A stretch of DNA of 64,000 bases, from the NCBI GenBank assembly GCA_013396655.1, contig WBMV01004345.1, positions 558,001 through 622,000 on the forward strand, given 5' to 3'. The translations under genes and the position numbers were made by a program. Shown piece after piece: positions 39,301 through 51,900 of this stretch. A model generated the notes under the pieces. The model did no database searches. It saw only the letters and a program-made list of their open reading frames with translations, and was not told where the DNA came from. How positions within the stretch are numbered: position 1 is the stretch's first letter; every line of letters begins with the position of its first letter. Source of the DNA: Campylorhamphus procurvoides (Eukaryota; Chordata; Aves; Passeriformes; Dendrocolaptidae).

Positions 39301-42300
39301 TTTTATAGAACCTCTAATTGCAATGACACGCTGAAATTCCAGTCAACCAGATTGGTTCTGCTGCTGTATAAACAGATTAAGTGATAAGCCCTCTTTGGGA
39401 GAAATCATAATATAATAGGACATGATACATTATAGGAGACTGGGGTCCATTCAGAGAACAGAAGAAATACAGGCAAAATTAACATGAAAGAATCACAGGC
39501 TTTTCCCCTGCCCAATACAAATAATCCCTTTGTTGTGGTTGGCTTCTGTTCACCCATTTGGTCCAAATTATGTAGCATTCAGTTCTTTCTCTGTGTGGGA
39601 GTGCTGTTAGTAAAATGCTGGAAACCAATGCAAAATAATGTAAATCAATATCTTTTTACCTCAAAATATTAAGCAACATTTCACTATTACAAACTCAGGT
39701 TAAATATTTTTTGTGTGCAGAGTGTCATGGCAATTGTGAGGAATTGGTCAGTACTTTTTCTGTTTTGCTGAATAACTGTGCTTGGCTTCAAATGGTGTTA
39801 GTACAACTAAATTATTTTTAAATTGAGGAATAAAAATGTTGCCATACAGAGGTATTTAATTTCTTTTTCTATGACACTGAAAATATTTGGTGGTTATTGC
39901 TTCAGCTTTTAAAATTATCAGACGACTTTTAAGATGACTAGTTAATGTATGTTATGTTCTTCTAGCAGAAAAATGTTCTAACATAGTTACAAAGTTCTTG
40001 TAAGAAAGAAGACTCAATTAGAATATTCATGTTTCAATTAGTAGTTAGGATTTCCCTCCCCGCTGTGTATTTTTCATTTTGTTTCTTTTGTTACACTTTA
40101 CATTGTTTCATATTCAGAAGTGAAATACCCCACTTTATGAATTGCCCAAGCAATACCATAAAAAAATGAAAGCTTTGTGGCAGAGGATATTTTCATATTG
40201 TCATCTTCTTTCTAGACCAAAGAGAGGTATTTAACTAAATATAGTAGTTTTATCCACAACTGGTATAAACTATAATACTTCAGAGCACGTGGACTGCCTG
40301 GAGGTATTAGAAACAAATTTCCTTTTATAGTGCATTGAATAACTAGTGGGCTGTCAGATTTTTTTATTCCCTTTTTGGATCTTCAAGTGTAGGTGAATCA
40401 GAACATCATTCATAATGGTTCTGGGAACTTTATGTATATTATGATAACTTTATAATAATTTATAAAGTCTATGTTTTGCATTTACTCTAAAAGTGCAGGT
40501 AGTGGTGTTGCATACCTCATGGCTCTAGCACACTAGCAGGACAAGGCTTGTAGGTGCAGATGACCTTTTTTAAGCTCAGATAATTAAATATTTGCTCCTC
40601 TAACCACAAATTTAATCTTGGAGACAGGTATGCACACACAAATAGAACATAGTCAAATACACAAACATGCATCCTATTATAGTGTTGGTTCGATTACACA
40701 ATATATGCATGCTTGTGTTTAATAGAGAAATAAAACTTTAACAAAATTTTTACATTGTATCTCTATGATGCAGTAGTGCTGTTCCACATGATGCACCTTA
40801 TTTTTAGGCACTAGGTATTTACTGTAGTGCAATATTTTTAAATGGCTTAGGAAAACACAATATGCAACATCACCAAAAATTATGACATCTTTATAAAATT
40901 ACATTTAAACTGGGTCAGCTGCAGCACCATGATTAGTAGAAATAGACCCAAAAGCTGATTCTGGACACTGAGATACTGTTCCCAATTCCATATTGGAAGT
41001 TTCCTTGAATTAATATAGTCAGGATTTTTTTTTTAAAAAGTCTGCTTTATATGAGAAGGCTGAAATATTATACAGTGGCTATCATTCTTTATCATATTGA
41101 ATTCTGCACTTCAAATTATATTACCTTTAAAATGTTGCTGACATTTTGCTGTTCCACTATTCCGATCCGTATAAGTTTTATACCATAGCATTTTAAGTTC
41201 ATTCTTAAGTGCATATAGCAGTGTAAGCAGTACCTTGCATTTCTTGTTTCTTTTCTCTTTATTTTCTCGGAGAAGTGAGTTCTGTGATGTATTTGTTCAG
41301 GATTTTTCAAGACAAATGCACTCAATATATAGATACTATGAAAAGTTTACACCAGGACAGTTTATAGGTATATGTATCGGATTTGGAACAGAATGATTGA
41401 GATTTGTGATTTTACTTTGCTTTTGTGGAATTTAAGCTCCTCTTCTACTGAACTGCTGGGAATGTCCTGACTTTCAAAGGACAGTGTTCCATGCCCAGCT
41501 CTGCCTGCGCAGGAAGAAGTATAAATCCAGGTCCAGTGTTCCAGTTTTCCTTCTTTGAAGGATCTTGCTTCAAGTAATTAAGAGTGTTGGTATCTTTATT
41601 TTACACTGTATGAGAAAGCAAGAGGAGGATTATAGACTTGCTCTGACACACTAGAGATGGCCTGGGTTGCTGAGGAGATAACACTGCAGCACATGGCATT
41701 ACCTCCAGCCTTGGGGTATCACTGTGTAGGTCTGTTTCACTGCTGTCACCCAGCCAAGACACATGGATCATCAGCCAATAGTTGAGAAAAGTTTATTGCT
41801 CAAGGGCACTCTCACATGCAGAGTGGAAGTGATGTCTCTTCCATACCTTTACTCCAGGATAAACTCCCTAAGCATAAGAGTTCCTTCAGCTCAAGGGGCT
41901 TGCACCTTGACTACAGCATGTTCAAAGTGCTATTTCTTCATTATCAGTGTTACCTTTTTCACACCATTCAACTTCAGACATCTGCTTTTTATCTATGACT
42001 CAGGCTAGCCTTAGAAGTTTACCATTTTGGACATAGTGCAGGAATGTGTGCAGAGAAGCACCAGTGGACTGCTCTCTGCTCTACAGGAGCTTTTGAGTCA
42101 ACATGATCAGTGCAGTAATGTTGACCATGTTGCTGTATCTATTAAAAATCCATTACTCCCATCTCCATTTGGCTATGAAAAAGGCTTTTATATACACTTT
42201 TATCTAGTCCAGAAATATTAGTACACTGTATAATTCAATTTCATTTTTGTCTTTAATGTCTGAAGCTGAATTAATACAGCATTGCTTTTCATCCTGATAT

Positions 42301-42877
42301 CAATCTTGTTCCTTTCATTCAGATCCAAATTTCTTTGTAATACATGATTTAATTCACTAAAATGAGGTAAAATGAAACCTGGTCCAGGGAATATTAAACT
42401 AACATATTTTTGGTGACACATGCAATAGCAACAGTCTGCTGTATAATTCTTTGTGTTTCCCTCCCTTCTTTTAGTTGCTGGGAGATCTTTAAGATTTTTT
42501 GCAGTCCCAGTATACCTCAATATTACCTCTGTTTGTTCCTCCCCCACTCCCACCTTTGGCCTTAGGAAAAATCAGTTCATTCATTATTAAGTGGTATTAG
42601 ATAGATTAAAAATACATTTTGCTTTAAGAAAATCAAGTTCTTGGGGTTTTTTCAGCAATTTTGAACTAAAAATAGTTCAAAATAGATCCACTCCCTAACT
42701 GTGGATCTGTGCTTTCTTTTGTGGCAAATTTGCTTTGATTTGACAGCTATTTTTGTTTCAGGATTGTATGCACACCAGTTTTTCTGCTGAGGCTTGGCTC
42801 TTAGGGACAGTTGCACATGCATGGCTGGCTGTGCATCAAATTCTGTAATCCAAAGGGATGCTTCAGGTCATGGTCTT
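36365..42877 (+). other. LDB2 downstream intron, no gene recognised
   Basis: Long AT-rich stretch with no recognisable exon, repeat family or RNA gene. The 121-codon minus-strand frame at 38140-38505 has no domain and is treated as chance. A 10-bp tandem duplication lies at 39258-39277. Confidence 0.55.
39258..39277. repeat. Exact 10-bp tandem duplication
   Basis: The unit gggctactaa occurs twice head to tail without mismatch. Slippage is the likely origin. Confidence 0.9.
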
Positions 42878-42931
42878 AAAAAAAAAGGAAAAAAAAAAAG
42901 AAAAAAAAAAGAGAGAAAAAGAGGGGAAAGG
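42878..42931 (+). repeat. Purine-only tract (A-rich, then G-rich)
   Basis: Fifty-four consecutive bases are only A or G. Three A-runs of 9-10 are split by GG or G, followed by gagag and aggggaaagg. It is a simple-sequence A-rich tract; the antisense strand is pure pyrimidine. The apparent lysine-rich open frames across it are artefacts of this composition. Confidence 0.93.
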
Positions 42932-45900
42932 TCCAGGCAAAGAGATTTGGAACCAGAACATGGGCATGTACCAAGAAAAGACATATCAAGTTGGAGAACA
43001 AAGGAATATCTGTCCTTTTCAGCTGTTTCTTTTCAATATATTCAATATTCTGCTTTTCTTCATTATGCATGCACAACTAATAGAACTAGTTAATGGTTTT
43101 AAAATGTAAATGAAACAGAGGGTGTCTTATGTGGAGAAGGGTTAAACTTAGTTTAGTAAAATGTGCACAACCTGTAAAGTGAATTTGTATACGACTTGGG
43201 AATTATATTGTGATAGAGAAAAGGTTCTTGACTAAATAGAAAGAAAAAGTCTGGACAGTACATTGCAACCACCTTCAGAAATATAGAGTTTGTATTGTTA
43301 GTGCTCTCAGGGGCGGCTTGTTGGTTTAATTTACAATCTGTTGTGCTAGTAGCTGGATGGTACATTCACATTTGCAAGCAGTGCAGTGCAGTAGGAGCTG
43401 TGGTGTTGAGGACGTGACATCCACATGGCACATGTTTTGCAGAGGTTTATTTCAGACCAGGTCCAGTCCAGTCTAGTGAGCTAATGGCCAGTTACTGCCT
43501 GGCATGCACTGGGTCCATTTCTGGAGTCCATCTGATTGCTTTCTTGTGAAGGGTGGTTTGGAAGACTGAGGACCTCTCCACTACAGAGACCAAAGCAGGG
43601 TGATTCAGCCACTGACTTCAGACAAGAATCCCTTAACTGAGCTAAAAAGTGAGTGTGAGTTTAGGTATGGAGAAGGAACCTCTTTGTGATAATGTCTGGC
43701 ATCCTGGGTAGAAAAGTTGACTTAATTTTACTTTTGATATCATTTATAGCGTAGAGGTAACAACCTTCTGCTCTTCTCCCTTGCATCCATGAAAAGCATC
43801 TTAGTCCTGGAGGAGTCTATTCTACATATTCAGCAACAGTCATGTTCCTATGATAATGCTCTTCTCTGGTCTGATGACAATTCCTCTTCCTCAAACACCA
43901 GCTTGATTTTTTTTTTTTTCTAGAGTTGTGGAGAAGATAGACTTTTCAGAACACAACCTCCCACCTTTTTTACTTATTTTGATCTTTGTGAGTTCTGCAG
44001 CCTTGCTCTTCTGCTGTGTCTCAGCCCCTCCAGTGCTGCTGACCTCCCTCAGAGTAACCAGTACCCAGGCTTGGCAGTAGCGTGTTTTTCTGCTCTAGAT
44101 CCACTTCCCGCACGCTGGATCAAGCAATTAGCTCAAGTTGACAGTCCTAGAGTGCTGTATGGAAAACCCATTCCTCAGGGAATGGGGTCATCATGTGTGT
44201 TTTTGACATACTTTGAAAGCCAGTCTTAAATACCAAAATGCTTTCTTCTGAAGTTTCTTTCCCCCCATCAATTCTCTTTAGTAATAACAAAGACAAAAGA
44301 CCTATTTAGAATCTGATGGTGTGATTTTACACTGAAGAGTTCAGATATAATAAATATAACTTTGGCTGCTACTAGAAATAACTTTTGCAACAGAACGTAA
44401 CCATTATTTCAGTAGATATACTGGGGACTGCCGTGAATTCAAATTAGTTTTAATATACCTTGATATGTCTCTTGATTGTAGGAAGGTGCACACATATATC
44501 TAGATTGTAGTAAATTTGTATACTATCAAATTCATTTGTGCAAATATATGTGATCATGTAATTACAGTGTGCATTATTGCAATACAGATGCACAGGGAAG
44601 CAGGATTAAGATAGTGCTGTCAGCTTCAATTTGAATATCCCCTGGCATCTGAGTACAGTGCAATGCAACATTAGCTTTTGGTGAGGCTTTTGCTGCAGTT
44701 TCTAGAACTAGGATCAATGCCTGCTTCTTGGCAAGTCACTGCTATCCTAGACACAGGTGCGTGGACCTGGTTGTTTGGAGTGAATTGGTCACCTACAGCA
44801 CAAAAGGAAGTAATAGAAATGAATTCAGTGTCCATGGGGAACATTAGCTAGTACCTAAAATGTCAGTGTAGCTTCTTGGCAGAAGTGGTCAGTGAAAGCT
44901 GTGACAGTGCACAGACCAGGGCTTCCTCTGGACCTGGCCACCACTAGTGCATCTTGCTGCAAGAAAAAAATTAATTCACCTGTAAGAGAGTCAGCAAGGA
45001 CCAGCATTTATCATTACCTAGCATTTAGATGTCCTTCTAGAAAGGAAGGTAATTTCAATATTTTATTTTGGTTTGTTTGTATAGTGCACCATGAGATAGT
45101 CATTCAATTTTGTTTAAGTTGAATGATTGTTTAAAGACATTTTAGTATCTACTGAAAGTGCTAGTTAATATGCAGAGACAGTAAACAAAAAATGTTGTTT
45201 ACAGAGAGCATGTTAAAGCCATTTTTAAGCAAGGCTTTAATGAGACAATATTGGCATGTGAGAATTTTCTGGTTTTCATGTCTTGCCAATTGAGTATTCC
45301 ACTTCTGTCACTTCTTTTTTAAAGTAAGGGTTATTGCAATTGCACAGCATATATAATTTGTCTTTATGAGACGGATACATTTACTCATCAGACCATGACA
45401 TTTCTCTAGACCTGTTGATAGGATCTAAACTGTACTTCTTCTGTGTGCTTTGAATTCTCAAGCAAAAGTCAACAGGATTGAAAAGGACAACCATGATCCC
45501 TTTACCATGAAATTTTGGAACAGTACTAATACGAGAGAGAAAGAGCTGGGAGCCTGCATCAGACGGCTGTGTTACAATAGCATGTACAGCGTTTCATGTA
45601 CATATGATTTTCATTCTCACTGAAAAACATTATGGTTTTTGTTTTTGCAAGCTTTTCAAGTGCTCATGTCTTTTTCTTCTCCTTTATTATACCATCATAG
45701 TTATACTATTTTTGTCACTGTGTTAATTTATGAAAAATAATATTTTACATGTCTAACTAATTTAGCTATTAAGGAAGCAACAAGAAAATAGCATCCTAAT
45801 ATAATATTGAAGTTAACAATGTTTGGGAAAAGCAGGGCTTTTGGCATTTGCTCTTGTGTCTTACCTATGCAATGATGAATCAGAGGGACAAAGACCAAAA

Positions 45901-46585
45901 TTTTCAGAGGCAGAGAATTCTTACAGTCACTTTTACACGTGTTCATGTAAACCTGTCATTAATATATCCATTGTACACAGCTATTTCAAGAAAACAAAAA
46001 TTGTTATTAAAAACACTGGTTTATGTGTTTAGAGTCTCACCACCATTTATGAAACTTACACATTTGCTTTTCATAAAATAATTAGTAGTGTTTCCAGGTT
46101 TCTGGAACAACTGACTTGGTAAAATGTCATGTATATACAGCTTTCCTATTTGAAAACCTGTCTAGGAAAGATAATATTTGATTGATTACTTATGAGTAAA
46201 CCTACTATTTCAGACAATGTAGCTGAGTGTATTTTATGCAAAAATATTAAAATGCATGGTTCTTCTAAAGCAAAAATAGGCCAAACATCAGTAATTATAA
46301 GCCTTTATGCAGGTTCACAGCAATACACCAGTTTTCTTTCATTTGATAATTACCTTGTTAAGCTACTGTCCAGCTAGCTCTGTATCTTTTAAAGAAAAAT
46401 AATCTTCCCATTAATTCATGGTAGAGCAGTTTTTGTCAAAGTATTGGTCTGAAATTTTAACTTAGTTTTCAAGTTTCTGGACTGAAGTAAGCAGCTCCTC
46501 GTCAGATTTACTCTTCATCATTTGCCACTCTTTTTTTCCATTACTTATTTCTACTATTATACTTCAAATTATGTCCTATTCAGTT
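42932..46585 (+). other. LDB2 downstream intron, no gene recognised
   Basis: No exon or repeat family was recognised. A T-run lies near 43908-43919. Short frames here have no domains. Confidence 0.55.
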
Positions 46586-47385
46586 CACAGAATCATAGAG
46601 TTGTGGAACAGTTTGGGTTGAAAGAGACCTTAAGGATCACCTAGTTCCAACCCTCCTGTAATGGGCTGCAACGTTTTTCACTAGAGGTTTCTCAAATCCC
46701 CATCCAGCCTGGACTTGAACACTTCCAGGGATGGAGCATCCAGTTTATTTGGGCAACCTGTTCCAGCACCTCACCATGCTCATGGTAAAGAATGTCTTCC
46801 TAATAGCTAATCCAAACCTATGCTCTTTCAGTTTCAAGCCATTATCCCTTGTCCTATCACCACAGGCTCTTGTAAAAAGTCCCTCTACAGCTCTCTCACA
46901 GCCCCCTTTAAGTAATGGAAGGTTCTCTAAGGTCTCCCCGGAGTCTTCTCTTCTCCAGACTAAACAATGCAACTCTCTCAGCCTGTCTTCATAGGAAAGG
47001 TGTTTCAGCCCTCTGATCATCTTCTTGAGTTTGTCCAAGTCCCTCTGGATTGCATCTGTTCCCTCCAGTATGTCAGTCACATCACACAGCTCAATCCCAC
47101 CACCCATGTTGTTGATAAAGGTATTAAACAGTGCTGGTACCAGTATAGACTCCTGAGAAACACCATTTATCCACAACTCTTTGGGTACGGCCATCCAGAC
47201 AATTCCTTATCCTTGAGTGGTCCACCCATCAAATCCAGTTGAGAGACAAAGATGTCATGTGCCACAGTATCAGATGCTTTGCACAAGTTTGGGTGGATAC
47301 TGTCAGTACCTCTTCCCTCATCACCAATATTGCAACCCTGTCGTAGTTGCCCATGTTTACATGAGATCTGCCCAGTGCTACCAGC
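46586..47385 (-). mobile_element. CR1 LINE with internal deletions, avian type
   Basis: The + strand opens with cacagaatcatagag and gtttgggttg, the reverse complement of a CR1 3' end. It continues through ccttaaggatcacctagttc, cctgtcttcataggaaagg and ttccttatccttgagtggtc. At about 47021 the sequence jumps from the RT C-terminal region (ctctgatcat) directly to a much more 5' RT segment (gagtttgtccaagtccctc). This is a deletion of several hundred bases relative to the copy at 14.2 kb. A second, smaller gap removes the FADD catalytic region near 47085. The element is 5'-truncated and antisense to LDB2; the right border is approximate. Confidence 0.93.
46745..47194 (-). pseudogene. CR1 ORF2 remnant, 149-codon frame fused across deletions
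   Basis: The minus-strand frame stays open for 149 codons. In order it carries a VSQESILVPALFNTFINN segment (degraded VPQGSVLGP motif), then IELCDVTDILEGTDAIQRD. This joins directly to KKMIRGLKHLSYEDRLREL and a C-terminal part ending MSMVRCWNRLP. The catalytic FADD box and over a hundred residues between DLDKL and MIRGL, judging from the family, are missing, yet both gaps preserve the frame. Without the active site it cannot be a working reverse transcriptase. The start methionine is simply the first ATG in the frame and has no special support. Confidence 0.8.
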
Positions 47386-48885
47386 ACTACATAAAAGACA
47401 AGAACTCCCTGTATCAGTACAAACAAAAGAGTAAATGATTTTTCTTTTTGCCTGTCCATTTCCCCTCTAACTCTCCTTGTTAATATTTAAAAAATAGAAA
47501 AACATATATCAACTTTTTAACCCATCACTTATTTTTCAAAGTTAAACATGGTTCATGTTGTGGAGGTGGCAGGTAACAGAAGAATCATTTAACAACACAT
47601 ATAAAAGTTTCCTTGGATGGTGTGAAAATGTCTACAAATCCTCAAAGGAAATTTTCTTTCTTTTTTTCCTATTTCAAATGTAGTTCAGACTTCTTTAGTG
47701 GGATTGCTGAGAACCATTGACAGGTTTAGATCAGTGGAAACCTTTCTTGAAACTTACATTTTCTTCTTTTTCTTCTACCAGAAGAAATCTAACTTCTTGT
47801 TTCACATCTCGGATGCCTTGTGCTCACTGAGAATAACAATAATCAGGTTTATCCTGTTGCTGAACTAGCTTAAATATAGACATCTACAAAGACAGCAATA
47901 ATGAATTGCAGCTAATATCCTGTTTATTCTTACAGAGCTTTTGTATAGATTCCTTTGCTGTCACTGAGGATGCTTTTATGATTTCTGTAACGTATTTATC
48001 TTTCAAAACAGCAGAGAAGTTTTCATCTGTCTGCCATCATTACTATTTACAATTGCAGTGGCACTAAAGATGATCTTCCTCAAGTTTCCAATCTCAGGTG
48101 CTTCAAAACTGCAAGAAGTTATTTCAGGGATAATATATTTAATATAGGCTATTAAATCTGATGCCTTGAATTCCTCAAGTTATGTCATGAGCAACTCAAG
48201 CTCTTATTTGTTTTCCCACAGACCACAAGAGCATCCTTTTATTTGAAATCAACCCAATTTTATCCATTGCCAAGAGTGCAATGAAAATTACTTCAGGATG
48301 GCTGAAAGGTCATAAGGTGCTTTGCTAAAGGGATGTCTCTTGAGAGTCCTCCACCCAGTGCACTAGACATGCTGCAGAGTAGAAAAGTCCAATTTTCTAC
48401 CTAAACTAAAAAAAAGGGCGTGGAAGGGTGGGTAGTGATGTTTCAAAGTCTTCCTTTGCTTTTGCTTAAGGTGACATCTTAGGCATTCAGTTCTTTTTTG
48501 ACATTTCTTGCTGTATGGCAGTTGAGTGCCCAGTTCTCTCATACACTTTCACATCCTGACCCTGTGCATAATCTGCGAACATGAAAGTGGGAGGGGGCAG
48601 GAAGGGGCTCTGGCCTGTTGCATCCCGTCTGTGAAGGACTCATTACCCTTCCCAGCTCCTAAACTGTCAGTGCATAGCACCATGCTATGAGACAACCACA
48701 GGTGCCTCTCAGCAGCCTCTGGGATGGCTGTAATTCCCATGTGGCTGGAAGCTGAATTGGCTCTAGGAACTGCTCCCTGCCTCTTACTAGAAAGAAACAT
48801 CTGTTTTTCCTGTTTGGAAATGTTTACATTTCAGGCATTGAGCCTGCCTTCCCCTCACCATGCACTTTAATGCTTACAGTTCCAA
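47386..48885 (+). other. LDB2 downstream intron, no gene recognised
   Basis: Unique-looking intron between two CR1 pieces. No exon or further repeat was recognised. Confidence 0.55.
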
Positions 48886-48946
48886 GGAACCCTAGATGAT
48901 GTTTTAAGGTATCTCCAACCCTAACTATTATAGGATTCTATGATCC
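48886..48946 (+). mobile_element. Short CR1 3' tail in + orientation
   Basis: The + strand reads ggaaccctagatgatgtttt, then aaggtatctccaaccctaac and aggattctatgatcc. This matches the last 60 or so bases of a CR1 in sense orientation, ending in the ATTCTATGATTC-type tail. It is the only CR1 piece in the window lying in the same direction as LDB2. The copy is very short, so the call rests on one block. Confidence 0.7.
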
Positions 48947-51900
48947 TTGAAATGCTTTGAAATTGTGATTTTACTGACTAATTCCACCCAACTGAGCCAT
49001 CTGTTAGAAGGTATCTGGATTTGTCTGGTTTGGGAGTTTAGGATTATTTTGTTCTTGGTTTTGGTCTAAGTAAGAAATCCACAAGTCCAGACCTTCCTTA
49101 CCTATTCAAACCACAATACAGTGCTATGCAGAATTTTACTGAAGACCACCTGCCTCTCATTTGAAGTTTGATCAGACTGTGCTACTTCTTTTAAGTTTAG
49201 TGGGACACAAGTGTTCATTAATGGTGCATCTCTGAGCAGGCAAGTATCTTTTGGAATTAAAAGAGCACTACACTTCAGAATCTCAGAAAGTGTCACAGTC
49301 TACAAATTTAACACGGTTGGGAAAGTTTTTCTACTCTCATTTCTGCAGTATTTGGATATATGAGCTCCTCCCAGCCCCCTGTTACCTGCCACTTCATCCC
49401 TCTGTGTCCAGTGCATGAAAAGAGAGAGCAGGGGCCCTACCACAGGAGCAAATTATTTTGTCTGGAGAAAGAAGGAGGAAGAAGGTCACTGATGGGGCTG
49501 GGCAGGCAAATGGAACCTGAGACCCTGAGGAGTCCCTGTTGTAGGGGAGAATGAGGGGTCATACGAGTTTGTAATGTCTGCCAGAGGGGTAAACCCGGAA
49601 CAAGGAGGTAGGAGAACAGATCACAAATACTTATTTTTGTGTGTTTGTTGCGAAGATGTAATTGAGGCTCAGTAGAGGGAAGGGAAACCAAGCACCTGAA
49701 AAACATATGGATGCTTCCTGAACTGTTGTGGGTTTTGTTTAAAGTATCCATCAAGATTTTTGAGTGTTCTGTGGTCTTATCTCTTGTGAAAGACAACATA
49801 TGACCTGGATAAATAGTAATCTAAAACCTCTGGAAATAATTAGTCCAATATGAACTCTCTTGCTCTAGTGATATATAAACAATGTAAAGAAAACACAAAT
49901 CCTGAATTGTCATTTATGAACTTTCACTACAAAATCAGAGTTTTTCTTTAGACCCTTTCTAAAGCATTGGACAGGATGCTGCATAGATAGAAAATTATTT
50001 CTTTAGTTAACCTCTTCTTTTGCTTATTACTCTAACTTTTCTGGTATTGTCACCCTTGCCACATTTTCCTCATTTTGGATAGAAGGCACTGAAATAGCAT
50101 GGGAACTGCTGTTTTCTCAGGATCTGGAAAATTGCCAAATACCATGCTAAGTTCCTCATCATTCTAAGAAATCAAATCTGATATTAACACCAGAGTCAAT
50201 GAGGTCTAGCTATGTAACCAGAAGTTTGAAGGCATGCATGACCTAAACCGGAACTCTTATGAGTTGTACAGCATCATAAAATGCAAAGCAGTTATTTTTC
50301 TCTTGCTGTAAATCCTGCTTGAGGTCTGAGAAGAATTCACGAATCTTGCACAGGAACAAATCTCTCTTTCACATTGCCATCAGTAGTCCTGCATTTCCTA
50401 CAGCAAAATACAAATTAATTTTATGTAGCACAGAGCTAAAATTTGAAGGTAATGAAACCTTTCAGGTTGCTTCTAATCTTCTGTGTTGGACTGCATCATG
50501 TTATCAATGGAGAAGAGATAGTTTCCATTTCAGCACACAGTCTTTTTCAGCTTTTTATTATATAACCTCTAGTTTTTATGAGGAAGATTACCATGCTCTC
50601 ATTTATTTTGTCTTTGCCACTTTCATCATCCTGGAGATTAAAAATAACACAGTGATTCCTGTCCAGTAATTGCTCTGAGAATTTGTGCTTTTACAAACTT
50701 TTTCTTTAATTCATAAACCAAATCTGTAGATAATACCGTGCAAACAATGCATTGTATATGCTAAATAAAGCTGCTGCTTTCCACTATGGTTTTGACTGGA
50801 GTTACACCTCATCAGGTGGAGAAGGTCTAAGGGATGCAGCTAGCAAAGGATCAAAATCTTGTCCACTCAGATCGTGACAATTAATTCAGGTAAGATTTTT
50901 TCTGTTGGACAAGTTCAGATGCTTTCTTTGATTTTATATCCTAAACATTGCCACACATGGGAGGTGGATATCAGACAGCTTGAGCTGCCTTTCCACATGC
51001 ACAGGTTCTGGGAGCTTCCAGGCTCATCAGAGAGTTCTCTTCTACACAAATCAACTGTAAAGAATTTCTGGTTGACCCTCTTGCAAACAGAAGTCAATCA
51101 ACATCTCAGATGGAATTAGATGTTGTGAATTTTGGTCATCATGTATGCAACAAAGTGTTTGTCTTTACTTGCAACACCAGTCCTAATTACATATATTCTG
51201 TTATCTCCATTCCTTATTACTGAGGCAGCACTTTAGGCTGTGAGGATTATGAATATGGACAATGGATTTCCACAACAGGATCCTAGGATATGTTCTAAAA
51301 CCTTAAAATGTGTCTAAAGCCTTAAAAATAGCCTTCATTTTCAAAATTACAAAACATCTAATTTTCCACAAAATCAGTGAAAGTTACTTGTGTGGTTGAG
51401 GGGAGGACTGTCATAGGCACACAGAGGAGATAAATGCTGCATGCATGTGGCAAGCCAGTGTGGGTCGGCTGATATTACTAGTGCTGTGGAAAATGACCTG
51501 TATATCAAAGCACATTTAAAGAGCAAATCTGTGCCATGGAAAAAGCTTGTCATGCAAATAGCCAGCATTTTGACCCATTAGGATTTTAGCATCTAGGATA
51601 CCTTTGAGTTATAATTCTAAGTTTCTTATAAGTGAGAAAGCCTCTTAGAGACAGAAGATAAATGCTGCTGTCTCTCTCTGTTATTAAATGTCTGATAGAA
51701 AAGGGCAATACTTGTTCAATCACATGGCTTGTGCTTCGGATTTGTGAGGCCAAACTGTTAATGATTCATAGCTGCCTCATTCCAGATAGAGAGGTAACCT
51801 GTTCAGTCCTTGCAAAAGACCAAGCCTTTTCCCTTCCACTTCTTCAGTCATATCTTTTGGGGAAGTAGTGACAGCCTGTGTAGACTACATCATTTTGTCT

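Noticed and set aside
42794..43109. Lysine/arginine-rich frames
   Set aside because: Produced by the purine-only tract at 42878-42931, not by a protein gene.
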